Below, in pieces: positions 59,901 to 64,000 of a stretch of 64,000 nucleotides of DNA. Source of the DNA: Orientallactaga sibirica (lineage: Eukaryota; Chordata; Mammalia; Rodentia; Dipodidae); assembly GCA_036365145.1 (NCBI GenBank), contig JAEOAD010000055.1, positions 2,232,001-2,296,000 of the forward strand. Reading direction: 5' to 3'. Position 1 is the stretch's first letter. Each line of letters starts with the position of its first letter. The notes beneath the pieces are model-generated. The model was not told the origin of the DNA. It did not search any database and saw only the letters and a program-made list of their open reading frames with translations. The position numbers and the translations under genes are program-made.

Positions 59901-61632
59901 TTGGGGGGGCCAGAGCCTGTGATCATCTCCCCTCTCTATGATGGCCAATGGTCCTTGACAGCAGAGTTTCAAATAATTGGGATCAAGAGTAAGACAGGAT
60001 GCCTGGCACAACGTGCAGTATACAGGAGCTCAATAACTGATCTCTGAAAAAGTACAAGAACTGACAAACGGAAGTCCATAAGAGGGTCCTTGGCATTGGG
60101 GTCATGGAAATGGCTCCCTGTGTCACTACTGCCTGGGATCCATTTCCCCACTGTCGATGCTAACATGTAGCTCAAAAATGACATTTTAACATAGCACCTC
60201 ACTGCATCAGTCATTGGAAATCGGCTTCCTCTCTATTTTATTGGATGCTGAGAGTTTGCCTTCTGAACAAGTGTGAGGAGCAATCCTGGCCCAAACCCTA
60301 GCCAATTGCTGTCATCTTCTGTGTGACTGGAAACCATGGGGAAGCAAACAGACTATTCAACACAGGCTACTGTAAGACTACAGAAGCATATCGTCTATCT
60401 TGGGAAGACAGTTCTCTGAAAATGTTAAAGCTTTTTGAAGCTGGCATATGAAGGCCATTGATTCTCTGTAAATGTCAGTTTGTGGAAGACACCTGAGGCT
60501 TGTGGGAAGAATGACTCTTTGGAGTCAACTCCAAGGCTCATTTTGCCAAGGCATGAACCAGAAATGCTTACTCTATGTGGCCAGCAGGTGGGGAAGGATG
60601 CCTTACTCAGTGAGGGAGTGAGAGCCCGGCGAGGTGCTGGCCCTGGTCCTGCTCCACCCACACCGTTCTCTAACCCATGTGTGCATTGATGCTCAGGTAG
60701 TGATGAAAGCTTCATTCCTTTATAAAAAGAGGCCCTTATGGGCTGGAGAGATGGCTTAGCGGTTAAGGTGCGTGCCTGCAAAGCTTAAGAATGCCTATTC
60801 GAATCTCCAGTTCCCACATTTAGCTAGACGCAAAAGTGATGCAAGCATGCAATGTCACCCATTCTCCCTCTGTCTCTCAAATTAAAAAAAAAAAAAAAAG
60901 AGGCCCTTATGACTTCATGAAATTGGAAGGGATGATAACCTAAAGTATGAGGACATACATGGAAAATGTGTGACCATAGGAATTCAAAGCATGAGAGAAC
61001 TAAAAGTGCAATCAAAACTCTTTGTAATGTCAAGTGGGGTTTGGAGAATAGTTATGGATGTGCACATGCCTGAAATCCACTGCAGAACCCATAGGAGCCC
61101 TATTTTGTTTCATCCCCATCTCTGGTCCTATAGACTAGACCTACAGTCTGCTCTATGCAGCCCACTGGAACTGATCCACCTTCCTTGGGCCAGGATGGGT
61201 CTCTATTTCAGCTGGTCCAATCCACTGTGTCTTGCTCATAACCTTTATGGCTCCTCTCAAGCTTTCTCTGCACACTCTCTTGAATAGGAGTGACCCTGGG
61301 CACCATGTGCCATGGCCATGAGTATCTATCTGCCACCATTATCACTACCATCACCTTCATTGTCCACAACCATTACCATCACCACCACCCTCCCCAGAAG
61401 CTAGCCACAAAGTAAGACCTGGCTTTGTAAAGGGCCAAAGAACCCTTCCCAAAAGTTCAAATCCATAAAGACCCCTATACCTGTTCCTTACAGGGGAACA
61501 GGTGGGCACCAAAAACTCCCTACCTCCAACTTACTTCCAGTGTCTTAAAGTCCCCATATTTCACGTAGACCATCTTGATGCCGTTGAAAGCAAGCTCCAA
61601 TTCCTTTAAGACTGGAAACGTGTGAAATGTAT
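16396..61632 (-). CDS. XRRA1: XRRA1, 13 coding exons to the stop (5' partial gene)
   Basis: X-ray radiation resistance associated 1 is a leucine-rich-repeat protein linked to the X-ray response; its biochemical role is not established. Exons in transcript order: 61632-61535, 55590-55457, 45933-45805, 44614-44397, 38805-38765, 31836-31711, 23321-23228, 22482-22367, 21743-21405, 17863-17665, 17159-17044, 16901-16796, 16694-16396. Total coding length is 2,015 nt, one split codon plus 671 codons including TAA. All introns are GT-AG and phases match at all 12 junctions, so the gene looks functional. LRR cores visible include LKELELAFNGI, FLDLSFNSL, LRVLLLTGNGL, LETLMLDDNKL, LKKLSLDQNKI and LRYLSLAYNK. 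The C-terminal half is non-LRR and ends FCREPTASDSTG. The N-terminal residues (roughly 125 by comparison with a family length near 790) lie beyond 64000. Confidence 0.95.
16796..16901 (-). CDS. XRRA1: XRRA1 penultimate exon
   Basis: A 106-bp exon follows acceptor TTGGGTCAG and ends CTGG|GTATGG. It encodes AARIPIPPPRKTRAQLLDDL, then LIRLRDPRNITEAPL plus one base. This is among the most conserved blocks of the protein. The flanking intron keeps the frame open, giving a spurious 294-residue reading frame if splicing is ignored. Confidence 0.95.
17044..17159 (-). CDS. XRRA1: XRRA1 exon
   Basis: A 116-bp exon lies between CACCTTCCTTAG and donor CGG|GTAAGC. It encodes IQKNTQALQRMLKQPLLCRS, then SKPRLDAFQKPYVPKEKR, entering with two bases of a split Gly codon and ending in phase 0. 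Confidence 0.94.
17665..17863 (-). CDS. XRRA1: XRRA1 exon beginning with GTAAGT
   Basis: A 199-bp exon starts VSDLPASSTRREV and ends SKYHGYEELLTAKPDPAFIE-PK plus one base; the donor is AAGG|GTATTG. The acceptor reads TTTTCTTCCCGGAACAG and is followed directly by GTAAGT, itself a perfect donor. A second donor-like GAAG|GTGAGT lies inside at 17812/17811. Using the full exon keeps frame with both neighbours (SIFLTQ|VSDLP and PKG|IQKN). Confidence 0.92.
18018..18204 (+). mobile_element. tRNA-derived SINE
   Basis: Head GAGCTGGAGAGAGAGCTCAG, CT tract, AAATAAATAAAT tail. Confidence 0.85.
18732..19115 (+). mobile_element. B1 fragment (18732-18873) and tRNA-derived SINE (18902-19110)
   Basis: The B1 has lost its first bases and ends in a run of about 26 A. 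The tRNA-type copy carries the insert GAGGCAAGCACATGCCCACT of one subfamily. Confidence 0.85.
19313..19735 (+). mobile_element. tRNA-derived SINE (19313-19520) and B1-like (19605-19735)
   Basis: Both sit in the L1 fragment; the second is diverged. Confidence 0.75.
19535..20345 (+). mobile_element. Old L1 ORF2 fragment
   Basis: L1-like stretches (ATGACCAAGTGAGATTCACT, then TGTGATCATTTCAATAGACA) are split by a B1 copy and a tRNA-type SINE (19921-20172). Stops are present in every frame. Confidence 0.7.
19921..20172 (+). mobile_element. tRNA-derived SINE, long subfamily
   Basis: Contains the extra block with CACTTGACCACAAGGGGGTG that lengthens it to about 250 bp. Confidence 0.9.
20760..21120 (+). 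mobile_element. L2 3' end fragment
   Basis: Pyrimidine-rich sequence resembles the L2 terminal region in layout (CTCTACTCAGAATGCCCTTG, then AGCCTGCAAGCACCTCAAGG). It is ancient and diverged. Confidence 0.5.
21405..21743 (-). CDS. XRRA1: XRRA1 longest internal exon (disordered region)
   Basis: A 339-bp exon of 113 codons, phase 0 on both sides, lies between GGGAGA-flanked acceptor GTGACAG and donor CAG|GTGCCT. It begins VKTHVPKVPKQPLIPHH and ends SDEDNKSVESIFLTQ. Composition is rich in Ser, Pro and Glu, so it is probably unstructured. The termini match the family, while the middle is fast evolving. Confidence 0.94.
21890..22040 (+). mobile_element. MIR element
   Basis: Shows the MIR core order: a T-rich TTATCTTCATTTTTTAG, then CAGAGAGGGAAA, then CCAAGGTCACAGAGTGGC. 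Confidence 0.6.
22367..22482 (-). CDS. XRRA1: XRRA1 exon
   Basis: A 116-bp exon (acceptor GGCACCAG, donor AAG|GTAAGT) completes the split Gly and encodes VPPLLKSFLQERLGIHLIRR, then KVVKARHHILMPRKESRK. The basic character of the end is typical of this part of the protein. It ends in phase 0. Confidence 0.95.
22505..22745 (+). mobile_element. MIR element, long copy
   Basis: Nearly full MIR layout: TTACTATGTGGCACACACTG, GCTTTACATGTATTAATGTA, GTACAGAGAGGCTAAGAG, then a split-off 3' part. Confidence 0.8.
23228..23321 (-). CDS. XRRA1: XRRA1 exon
   Basis: A 94-bp exon starts after TTGTTCCAG with ITKEDAILPAALFPSLCELI and ends NPLVAHTR plus one base at donor G|GTATGA. An in-frame AG 38 bp upstream was considered, but it leaves the wrong phase for the preceding exon, so the inner acceptor was chosen. 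Confidence 0.94.
23540..23766 (-). mobile_element. tRNA-derived SINE
   Basis: Reverse copy of the subfamily with CACCTACTGGGCATG. Confidence 0.85.
23785..24130 (-). mobile_element. Older B2-like SINE
   Basis: Ends GAGCAATCTCTCCAGTCC on the + strand; body diverged. Confidence 0.5.
25900..26163 (-). mobile_element. tRNA-derived SINE with TG repeat
   Basis: Reverse copy ending ACTAAGCCATCTCTCCAGCT. Confidence 0.9.
25953..25997 (+). repeat. TG dinucleotide repeat
   Basis: About 22 uninterrupted TG units inside a - strand SINE. Confidence 0.95.
26600..26768 (-). mobile_element. Diverged tRNA-derived SINE
   Basis: Reverse copy ending CACTGAGCAATTTCCCCAGA. Confidence 0.65.
26981..27045 (+). mobile_element. 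ID-type SINE fragment
   Basis: GGAGATGTAGCTCAGTGGTA and AGACAAGGCCCTTGATTC. Confidence 0.65.
27480..28045. mobile_element. tRNA-derived SINE (-, 27480-27702) and B1 (+, 27868-28045)
   Basis: The first ends CTCAACCATCTCCTCAGCCC. The second starts GCCGGGCATGGAGGTATGCA and ends in a long A tail. Confidence 0.85.
27487..27530 (+). repeat. GA dinucleotide repeat
   Basis: GA tract formed from the CT-rich part of a - strand SINE. Confidence 0.9.
28417..29515 (+). mobile_element. Cluster of four tRNA-type SINEs
   Basis: Copies at 28417-28620, 28669-28960 (older, diverged 3' half), 29065-29275 and 29283-29515, all + strand. The last two share target sequence AAAATACCTGG. Confidence 0.85.
29221..29263 (+). 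repeat. ACAT tetranucleotide repeat
   Basis: About ten ACAT units at the 3' end of the SINE at 29065-29275. Confidence 0.95.
29615..29955 (+). repeat. Unidentified dispersed rodent-type repeat
   Basis: Phrases such as GAAGGAGGTGTGTCACTGGG and CCTTCAAAACTGAAAGCCAA resemble a repeat I have seen across rodent genomes, but I cannot name it. It contains no reading frame of interest. Confidence 0.35.
30004..30550 (-). mobile_element. Two tRNA-derived SINEs
   Basis: Reverse copies at 30004-30212 and 30320-30549, the second of the subfamily with CACGTAGTGGGCATGTGC. Confidence 0.9.
30845..31290. mobile_element. tRNA-derived SINE (-, 30845-31018) and ID-type (+, 31205-31290)
   Basis: The first ends TCTAAGCCATCTCTACAGCC. 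The second reads GAGTATGGCTCAGCAGTAGG. Confidence 0.75.
31460..31590 (+). mobile_element. Possible L2-like tail
   Basis: Contains AGCTCCAAAAGGACAGGGGC and CAATGCCTGGCACACAGCCT, the usual arrangement near L2 3' ends. It sits just outside the 31711 XRRA1 exon. Confidence 0.4.
31711..31836 (-). CDS. XRRA1: XRRA1 exon (LRR)
   Basis: A 126-bp exon, phase 0 on both sides, follows a strong pyrimidine tract (TCTCCCCTCTCCTAAG) and ends AAG|GTGACC. It encodes TTKVCSLPPIFKILPVKSLK, then ARNQTLAPPFPELRYLSLAY and NK, the last LRR before the short 94-bp exon. Confidence 0.95.
31837..33510 (-). other. XRRA1: Repeat-poor part of an XRRA1 intron
   Basis: About 1.7 kb with no SINE, unlike the rest of the intron. 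I see no exon or known repeat in it. Confidence 0.5.
33511..33676 (+). mobile_element. B1-type SINE
   Basis: GAGCCAGGCGTGGTGGTGCA to GACCCTACCTC and A tail. Confidence 0.9.
34247..34480 (+). mobile_element. tRNA-derived SINE inside the LTR
   Basis: Subfamily with GAGGCAAGCATAAGGTCGCA, just left of the minisatellite. Confidence 0.9.
34610..36828 (+). repeat. 38-bp minisatellite, about 58 units
   Basis: Unit starts AGTAAAGCCGTAACCGTTCA and continues GCGTGACCCTTCCTTCGT; successive starts are 38 bp apart (for example 34610, 34648, 34762, 34800). A few units are shortened, near 34880, 35500 and 35910-35950, and the last ones are degenerate. The first unit reads AATAAAGC rather than AGTAAAGC, matching the flanking LTR. 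It lies in the XRRA1 intron between 31836 and 38765. It is uninterrupted by unique spacers. Confidence 0.97.
37515..37990 (-). mobile_element. Two tRNA-derived SINEs
   Basis: Reverse copies at 37515-37769 (long subfamily) and 37775-37989. Confidence 0.88.
38320..38735. mobile_element. B1 (-, 38320-38474) and ID-type SINE (+, 38636-38735)
   Basis: The second lies 30 bp from the 41-bp XRRA1 microexon. Confidence 0.75.
38765..38805 (-). CDS. XRRA1: XRRA1 41-bp microexon
   Basis: The acceptor is CTTTTGTTTCAG, the exon reads (G)AG then VVFSAYPGFSTSE, and the donor is GAG|GTAGGA. The two leading bases complete Glu with the G left by the upstream exon, and it ends in phase 0. It fills precisely the gap between DVDRT and TTKVCSLPP. 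Family proteins have a matching segment (FSSYPGFSTSE-like), recalled from memory. Confidence 0.92.
39022..39067 (+). repeat. TTTA tetranucleotide repeat
   Basis: About eleven TTTA units, expanded from the A-rich tail of a - strand SINE (to 39220). Confidence 0.95.
39068..39220 (-). mobile_element. tRNA-derived SINE
   Basis: Reverse copy ending CTGAGCCATCTCTCCAGCCC. Confidence 0.88.
39868..39990 (+). mobile_element. Diverged tRNA-derived SINE, 5' part
   Basis: GGGCTAAAGAGATGGGTCAG head without a recognisable tail. Confidence 0.6.
40561..40968 (+). mobile_element. tRNA-derived SINE (40561-40770) and B1 (40814-40968)
   Basis: Both are inserted into the L1 fragment. Confidence 0.9.
41298..41585 (+). 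mobile_element. tRNA-derived SINE with perfect target-site duplication
   Basis: AAGAATGAAATATGA at 41283-41297 is repeated at 41586-41600. CT and GT tracts lie at 41450-41531. Confidence 0.95.
41637..41775 (+). mobile_element. B1-type SINE
   Basis: GAGTGGTGGTGCACACCTTT body. Confidence 0.8.
42160..43475 (+). mobile_element. L1 3' end and 3' UTR
   Basis: Sequence typical of the end of mammalian L1 (AAGCAGAATGTCTATCAATA, GAAAATAAATTATGGTACCA) is followed by a G-run and an untranslated tail ending near 43475. Two SINEs (42331-42615, 42630-42842) are inserted. Confidence 0.7.
42331..42842 (+). mobile_element. Two tRNA-derived SINEs back to back
   Basis: 42331-42615 (long subfamily) and 42630-42842. 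AAAGACTGAATCAGG precedes each. Confidence 0.9.
43480..43799 (+). mobile_element. Two B1-type SINEs
   Basis: 43480-43620 (diverged) and 43655-43799 (5' truncated). Confidence 0.8.
44055..44225 (-). mobile_element. B1-type SINE
   Basis: Reverse B1 about 170 bp from the XRRA1 exon at 44397. Confidence 0.85.
44397..44614 (-). CDS. XRRA1: XRRA1 exon (LRR plus acidic linker)
   Basis: A 218-bp exon has acceptor CTTAACTGAAG and donor ACAG|GTGAGC. It encodes the LRR core LKKLSLDQNKISRIPYLQQV, then a less conserved Gln/Pro-rich stretch and DYTVLPMKKDVDRT. It has no near-start Met, so simple ORF scanning would miss it. Phases of 1 base on each side match both neighbours. Confidence 0.94.
44770..45440. 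other. AT-rich block interrupted by a B1 (45137-45295, +)
   Basis: Strongly AT-rich compared with its surroundings. Read on the - strand its right-to-left end has AATAAATTTCTGCTGTTTTG followed by an A-rich stretch, like the end of an mRNA copy. No protein match is visible. Confidence 0.5.
45805..45933 (-). CDS. XRRA1: XRRA1 exon (LRR)
   Basis: A 129-bp exon lies between acceptor CTGCTCTCACAG and donor AGAAG|GTAATG. It contributes EASSTSLTGKKYILRFPALE, then the LRR core TLMLDDNKLSSPNCFASLAG. Its final AG combines with the A of the next exon to encode Arg. Confidence 0.94.
46690..47010 (+). mobile_element. Probable solo LTR
   Basis: Has LTR-like order: a CCTTAAAACCCCCTAC region, AATAAATGAGTCTGCAGC as poly(A) signal, a C-rich stretch and an end near CCCCAACA. 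No open retroviral frame follows. Family not identified. Confidence 0.45.
47166..47605 (+). mobile_element. Two tRNA-derived SINEs
   Basis: 47166-47385 (third subfamily) and 47415-47605 (head truncated). Confidence 0.85.
47712..48128 (+). mobile_element. ID-B1 composite (47712-47922) and tRNA-derived SINE (47936-48128)
   Basis: The composite begins GGATGTAGCTCAGTTGGTAG. Confidence 0.8.
48130..49010 (+). mobile_element. Retroelement 3' tail, probably rodent L1
   Basis: The segment runs to CAATAAAGTCAAAAAAATTT and is interrupted by SINEs at 48450-48640 and 48653-48857. It resembles untranslated tails found repeatedly in rodent genomes, but I cannot name the family with certainty. Confidence 0.45.
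48450..48857 (+). mobile_element. Two tRNA-derived SINEs
   Basis: 48450-48640 and 48653-48857, nested in a retroelement tail. Confidence 0.85.
49128..49460. mobile_element. tRNA-derived SINE (+, 49128-49322) and old B2-like copy (-, 49340-49460)
   Basis: The second ends CTAAGCTATCTCTACAGTCC. Confidence 0.75.
49465..49945 (-). mobile_element. Two B1 copies and one tRNA-derived SINE
   Basis: B1 at 49465-49637 and 49638-49794; tRNA-type at 49797-49945; all reversed. Confidence 0.85.
50250..50308 (+). repeat. CTT/CCT-rich pyrimidine tract
   Basis: Mixed CTT and CTC trinucleotides ahead of a - strand B1. Confidence 0.9.
50310..50857 (-). mobile_element. B1, tRNA-derived SINE, B1
   Basis: Reversed copies at 50310-50439, 50455-50657 and 50680-50857, the last after a run of about 35 T. 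A second T run lies at 50928-50958. Confidence 0.85.
51778..51996 (-). mobile_element. tRNA-derived SINE
   Basis: Reverse copy with CACCTAGTGGGCATGTGTGA. 51000-51770 beside it holds nothing I recognise. Confidence 0.9.
52407..52935 (+). mobile_element. B1 (52407-52560) and tRNA-derived SINE (52671-52935)
   Basis: The second has a short internal duplication of GTTTGATTCTCCAGGTCCCA. Confidence 0.85.
53240..53575. mobile_element. B1 (-, 53240-53356) and B1 (+, 53418-53575)
   Basis: Opposed copies 60 bp apart. 53580-54820 beyond them has no gene I recognise. Confidence 0.8.
54830..55040 (+). mobile_element. MIR element
   Basis: Reads TTGGCTCTATGACTGACTAG, then CTTCATTTCCTTACCTGATA, then CATAAAGCTGTCATGATTAC, as in the 5' half of MIR. 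Confidence 0.75.
55457..55590 (-). CDS. XRRA1: XRRA1 exon (two LRR cores)
   Basis: A 134-bp exon starts in phase 0 after GCATGGTAG and ends GAGCA|GTAAGT. It encodes FLDLSFNSLTEEAICDLGIL, then PHLRVLLLTGNGLTTLPPN, two consecutive LRR strands. The last two bases (CA) join the next exon's G to make Gln. Confidence 0.94.
55930..56105 (-). mobile_element. tRNA-derived SINE
   Basis: Reverse copy ending TGCTAAGCCATCCCTCCATC. Confidence 0.85.
56885..57055 (+). mobile_element. MIR element
   Basis: Reads TGGCTAACTGTGTGATTTAA, then AATTACTTAACTTGAG, then AGTAAATGCTTCATTAATG, in MIR order. Confidence 0.65.
57290..57675 (+). mobile_element. Probable solo LTR, class I type
   Basis: The segment carries CCCGAAATAAAAGCTCTTTG and GCATACGTGTCTGGACTC, then GGTGGTCTCTGGGGGGCG, as at the R/U5 end of gammaretrovirus-like LTRs. 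There is no internal retroviral sequence beside it. Exact ends are uncertain. Confidence 0.55.
57880..58098 (+). mobile_element. tRNA-derived SINE
   Basis: GGATAGAGAGATGGCTTAGT head, CT tract and A-rich tail. Confidence 0.88.
58364..58525 (+). mobile_element. B1-type SINE
   Basis: Flanked by AAACCCTATGGATC on both sides as target-site duplication. Confidence 0.92.
58867..59090 (+). mobile_element. tRNA-derived SINE
   Basis: GGGGCTAGAGAGATGGCTTA head and CAAATAAATAAATAAAAA tail. Confidence 0.9.
59100..60720 (-). other. XRRA1: Repeat-poor part of an XRRA1 intron
   Basis: Only faint MIR-like sequence near 59280-59400; otherwise nothing recognised. Confidence 0.5.
60738..60899 (+). mobile_element. 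tRNA-derived SINE, internally shortened
   Basis: AAAAAGAGGCCCTTATG flanks both sides as target-site duplication. The body lacks the middle part. Confidence 0.92.
61535..61632 (-). CDS. XRRA1: XRRA1 exon, first in window (LRR)
   Basis: A 98-bp exon follows acceptor CCCCACATAG and ends at donor GAA|GTAAGT. Two leading bases complete a split codon, then 32 codons read TFHTFPVLKELELAFNGI and on to YGDFKTLE, ending in phase 0. The LKELELAFNGI core is a leucine-rich repeat. The preceding exon must lie beyond 64000. Confidence 0.92.
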
Positions 61633-62222
61633 CTATGTGGGGGACAAAGAAAGAGAATCTGTCCACTGTAAAGGCTTGGTTGGAGAGAAAAACACTAATA
61701 GTGCCATTCCATTTGTTTCAGATTGCAGTAACTGTGTTCTAAGCAATATTACTTGTGGTCAAAATGATTCAAGATTGATAATAAATTATAAATTATAAAC
61801 ATCTGAAGGGGGTGCTCCCTCATAATCACACATGTCTTTCATGGGAGCTCTAGGAGCATGCCTATATGATGTTTCAAGGGACATTAGCCTCTGTGGGCAA
61901 TGGCATTTCTAAGCAAGAGTGGCTCTTGCATTCACTCAAAGAGAGTCCCTGTCTTACACCTGAAGTGATAGATGGCTCATGGATGGACAGACAGACCACT
62001 AGATGGCTGGCAGTGAGGATTCCATTGAAGAACACCTAGATGTGTGTGACTGGCACACAGTGAGCGATTACTCTGAACCTTCTAAGTGAGCCTGGTGTCT
62101 GCTATGACCTACAGCAAAGCTGTGAATCAGAATGCTCAGTAGAGCCTAATAAAAGACTGCTTGGTGGGCATTTCAAGATATCCCAATAAACTTCCTTTTA
62201 CAATTGTGTCTCTATAGAATAT

Positions 62223-62482
62223 GTTTTTTTTTTTTTTTTTTTTTTGAAAGAGAGACAGAGAGAGCCAGAAAGAGGAAGAGGCAGAGAGAGAATGGGCACC
62301 CTAAGGCCGTTTCAGTTGCTGTGAATGAACTCCAGATGTGTGTGCCCCCCTTGTGGACATGTGTGACATTGTGTGCTTGGGTCATTTTTTGCATCTGGCT
62401 AAAAGTGGGACCTAGAGATTTGAACAAGTGTTCTTAGGCTTCACAGGCAGGTGCCTTATCCGCTAAGCCATCTCTCCAGCCC
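62223..62482 (-). mobile_element. tRNA-derived SINE, long subfamily
   Basis: Reverse copy with CCCCCTTGTGGACATGTGTG. Confidence 0.88.
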
Positions 62483-62633
62483 TAGAATAATTCTTTTTTT
62501 TTAAACTTATTGTTTTTTATTGACTTTTATACTTACATACAAAAAAAACCCATCTGATATTTCCCTTCCCTCCCCCCAAATAATTCTTAAAACAGGACTA
62601 TGGAAGGGAATAATTATTGAAAATTTTAAGAGA

Positions 62634-62850
62634 CAGGCTGGAGAGATGGCTTCGTGGCTAAGGCATTTGCCTGCAAAGACTAACGACCTGAGTTTGATTC
62701 CCCAATGCCCACCCATAGCCAGATGCACAGTAGTGCACAAATATGGAGTTTGTTTGCAGAGGCTGGAGGCCCTGGTGCACCCGTTCTCTCTATCTCTCTG
62801 TCTTTCTTCTATTTCTCTCTGCTTGCAAATAAGTACTAAAAATATTTTAA
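62634..62850 (+). mobile_element. tRNA-derived SINE
   Basis: CAGGCTGGAGAGATGGCTTC head. Confidence 0.88.
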
Positions 62851-63399
62851 GAAGAAAAAGATACCATATCAACCTATTATATTGTATTTCCATAAATGGA
62901 TACCTGGGGATTCAGTTCCATACCAATACTGGTTGCCATCAGTCCTTTGTGTATTTGTCAATATTTGGCAGGTCAAAAAAATAGTATCTTGGTACTGTTT
63001 TAATGATTAGTGACACTATCAATTTTTCATATTGGTTTATTGCCAAGTCATGTTCTGGCAGACTGCACTACCTCCTCAAGGTCAGGGGCCTCATTAGGTG
63101 TGTCTTTAGAAGCCTCCCTCAAACTCAGTGCAACAGAACGGACTTATCCCATTCCTCCCTCACCTGCCCCTAACTCTCAGCAATGACTCCCTTGATGCCC
63201 CCATTCCCCATGTACCCCGAGCTTTGTAGTTTCTACTTCCTTCCAGATCACTCTCTCTTCAGTCCCCTTCACTTCTTGCCTCAGCTGGGCTTAGGCCCCA
63301 CCTCCCCTCTGCAGGAAAACTGAACTACTCCCCCAGGTCTCTTGGCCTTCATCTTCTATAGGATCGACTCTCCTGACGCTGCCGTGGAGAGTCCCCGCC

Positions 63400-63845
63400 T
63401 AAAAACTTCCCGTGACTCTTTTGCCTGCAGGATTAAGTCCAAGTCACTCACTGATCACCTTCAATGATCAAACCCCTGACACCTTCTCTAGTCCAGCCCC
63501 CCGCACCCTGCTCATGCATTCCTTGTAAGCATGCAAAGCCTCTTCAGTTTCCCTGACCATGCACTGCCCTTCTATAGCTGCACCATCTGCCCAAAGTGCC
63601 TTTCTACCTTCTAATTCCCAGGTCACCCTCATTTATTGATTTTTGCTCCCAGCTTGGGTTTTCCTTTTTTAAGAAGTTCCTCCTGACTCGCTGGCCTGGT
63701 TTAAGGTGCCACGTGTATGTTTACATAGTGTTTCCTGATCTCTTCTGCTGTTGTTTATACTGTACCTGGCCCTCACTGTCTATATGTGAGCCCATCTCGC
63801 CTACCAAGCCATCAGCTCACCAGAGCAGGAATTGGACACACTTCT
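63400..63845 (+). mobile_element. L2 3' end fragment
   Basis: Matches the L2 tail layout: GACTCTTTTGCCTGCAGGAT, AAGTTCCTCCTGACTCGCTG, then GTGAGCCCATCTCGCC near the end. It lies in the XRRA1 intron at the right edge. Confidence 0.6.
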
Positions 63846-63865
63846 TTCTAAGAGCCAGAGAGGAC

Positions 63866-64000
63866 TGGAGAGATGACTTAGTGGTTAAGGCACTTGCCTG
63901 CTCAGACTCATACCCAGGTTCAATTCCCCAGTGCATGCGTCGAGTTTGTCTGCAGTGGCCGGAGGCCCAGGCGCGCCCATTCTCTCCCTCTTTCTTTCTT
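63866..64000 (+). mobile_element. tRNA-derived SINE, cut by window end
   Basis: GACTGGAGAGATGACTTAGT head. Confidence 0.85.

Larger units (their letters stand above)
61633..64000 (-). other. XRRA1: XRRA1 intron at right edge
   Basis: I looked for the next upstream exon (expected to encode an INASENLL-type segment) and found none, so it lies outside. The stretch holds two SINEs, an L2 tail and unassigned sequence. Confidence 0.6.

Overview
This is mammalian nuclear DNA, almost certainly from a rodent. The evidence is two genes with vertebrate GT-AG introns, B1-type (7SL-derived) and ID-type SINEs, and a very abundant tRNA-derived SINE of about 200 bp. That SINE starts GGCTGGAGAGATGGCTTAGC and ends in a CT-rich stretch followed by an AATAAATAAA tail. 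Its form points to a dipodoid rodent (jerboa group, DIP-like SINE). This taxonomic call is inference, because no database search was possible.

Two protein-coding genes lie tail to tail. On the + strand, at 5965-7663, are the last two coding exons of RNF169, a chromatin ubiquitin reader in the DNA double-strand-break response; its 3' UTR follows, with an undetermined end. On the - strand, from 16396 to 61632, are 13 consecutive coding exons of XRRA1, a leucine-rich-repeat protein. They run from the middle of the LRR region to the stop codon. The 5' exons of both genes lie outside the window. All XRRA1 splice sites were set by hand. Phases agree at every junction, giving one continuous frame of 670 complete residues. 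Human RNF169 and XRRA1 are also convergent neighbours (11q13.4), so synteny supports both assignments.

Layout: 1-5964 is an RNF169 intron with an L1 fragment and a recent 1,157-bp tandem duplication. 5965-7663 holds RNF169 coding sequence. 7664 to about 12400 is RNF169 3' UTR or downstream DNA. About 12400-16190 is intergenic. 16190-17863 is the GC-rich 3' end of XRRA1. From there to 61632 are XRRA1 exons separated by introns packed with SINEs, old L1, L2 and MIR pieces and three LTR-like segments. 61633-64000 is XRRA1 intron.

The most unusual feature is a minisatellite at 34610-36828, about 58 units of 38 bp, inside an XRRA1 intron. It appears to have grown out of the poly(A)-signal region of an ancient ERVL/MaLR-type LTR. 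Its unit-to-unit variation falls mainly at four CpG positions. Other points of interest are a 41-bp XRRA1 microexon, an XRRA1 exon whose acceptor is immediately followed by a perfect donor (AG|GTAAGT), a 13-proline tract near the XRRA1 C-terminus, a C9G10 palindrome just past the XRRA1 poly(A) signal, and loci where two SINEs used the same target site. I saw no operon-like, CRISPR or otherwise new multi-gene system.
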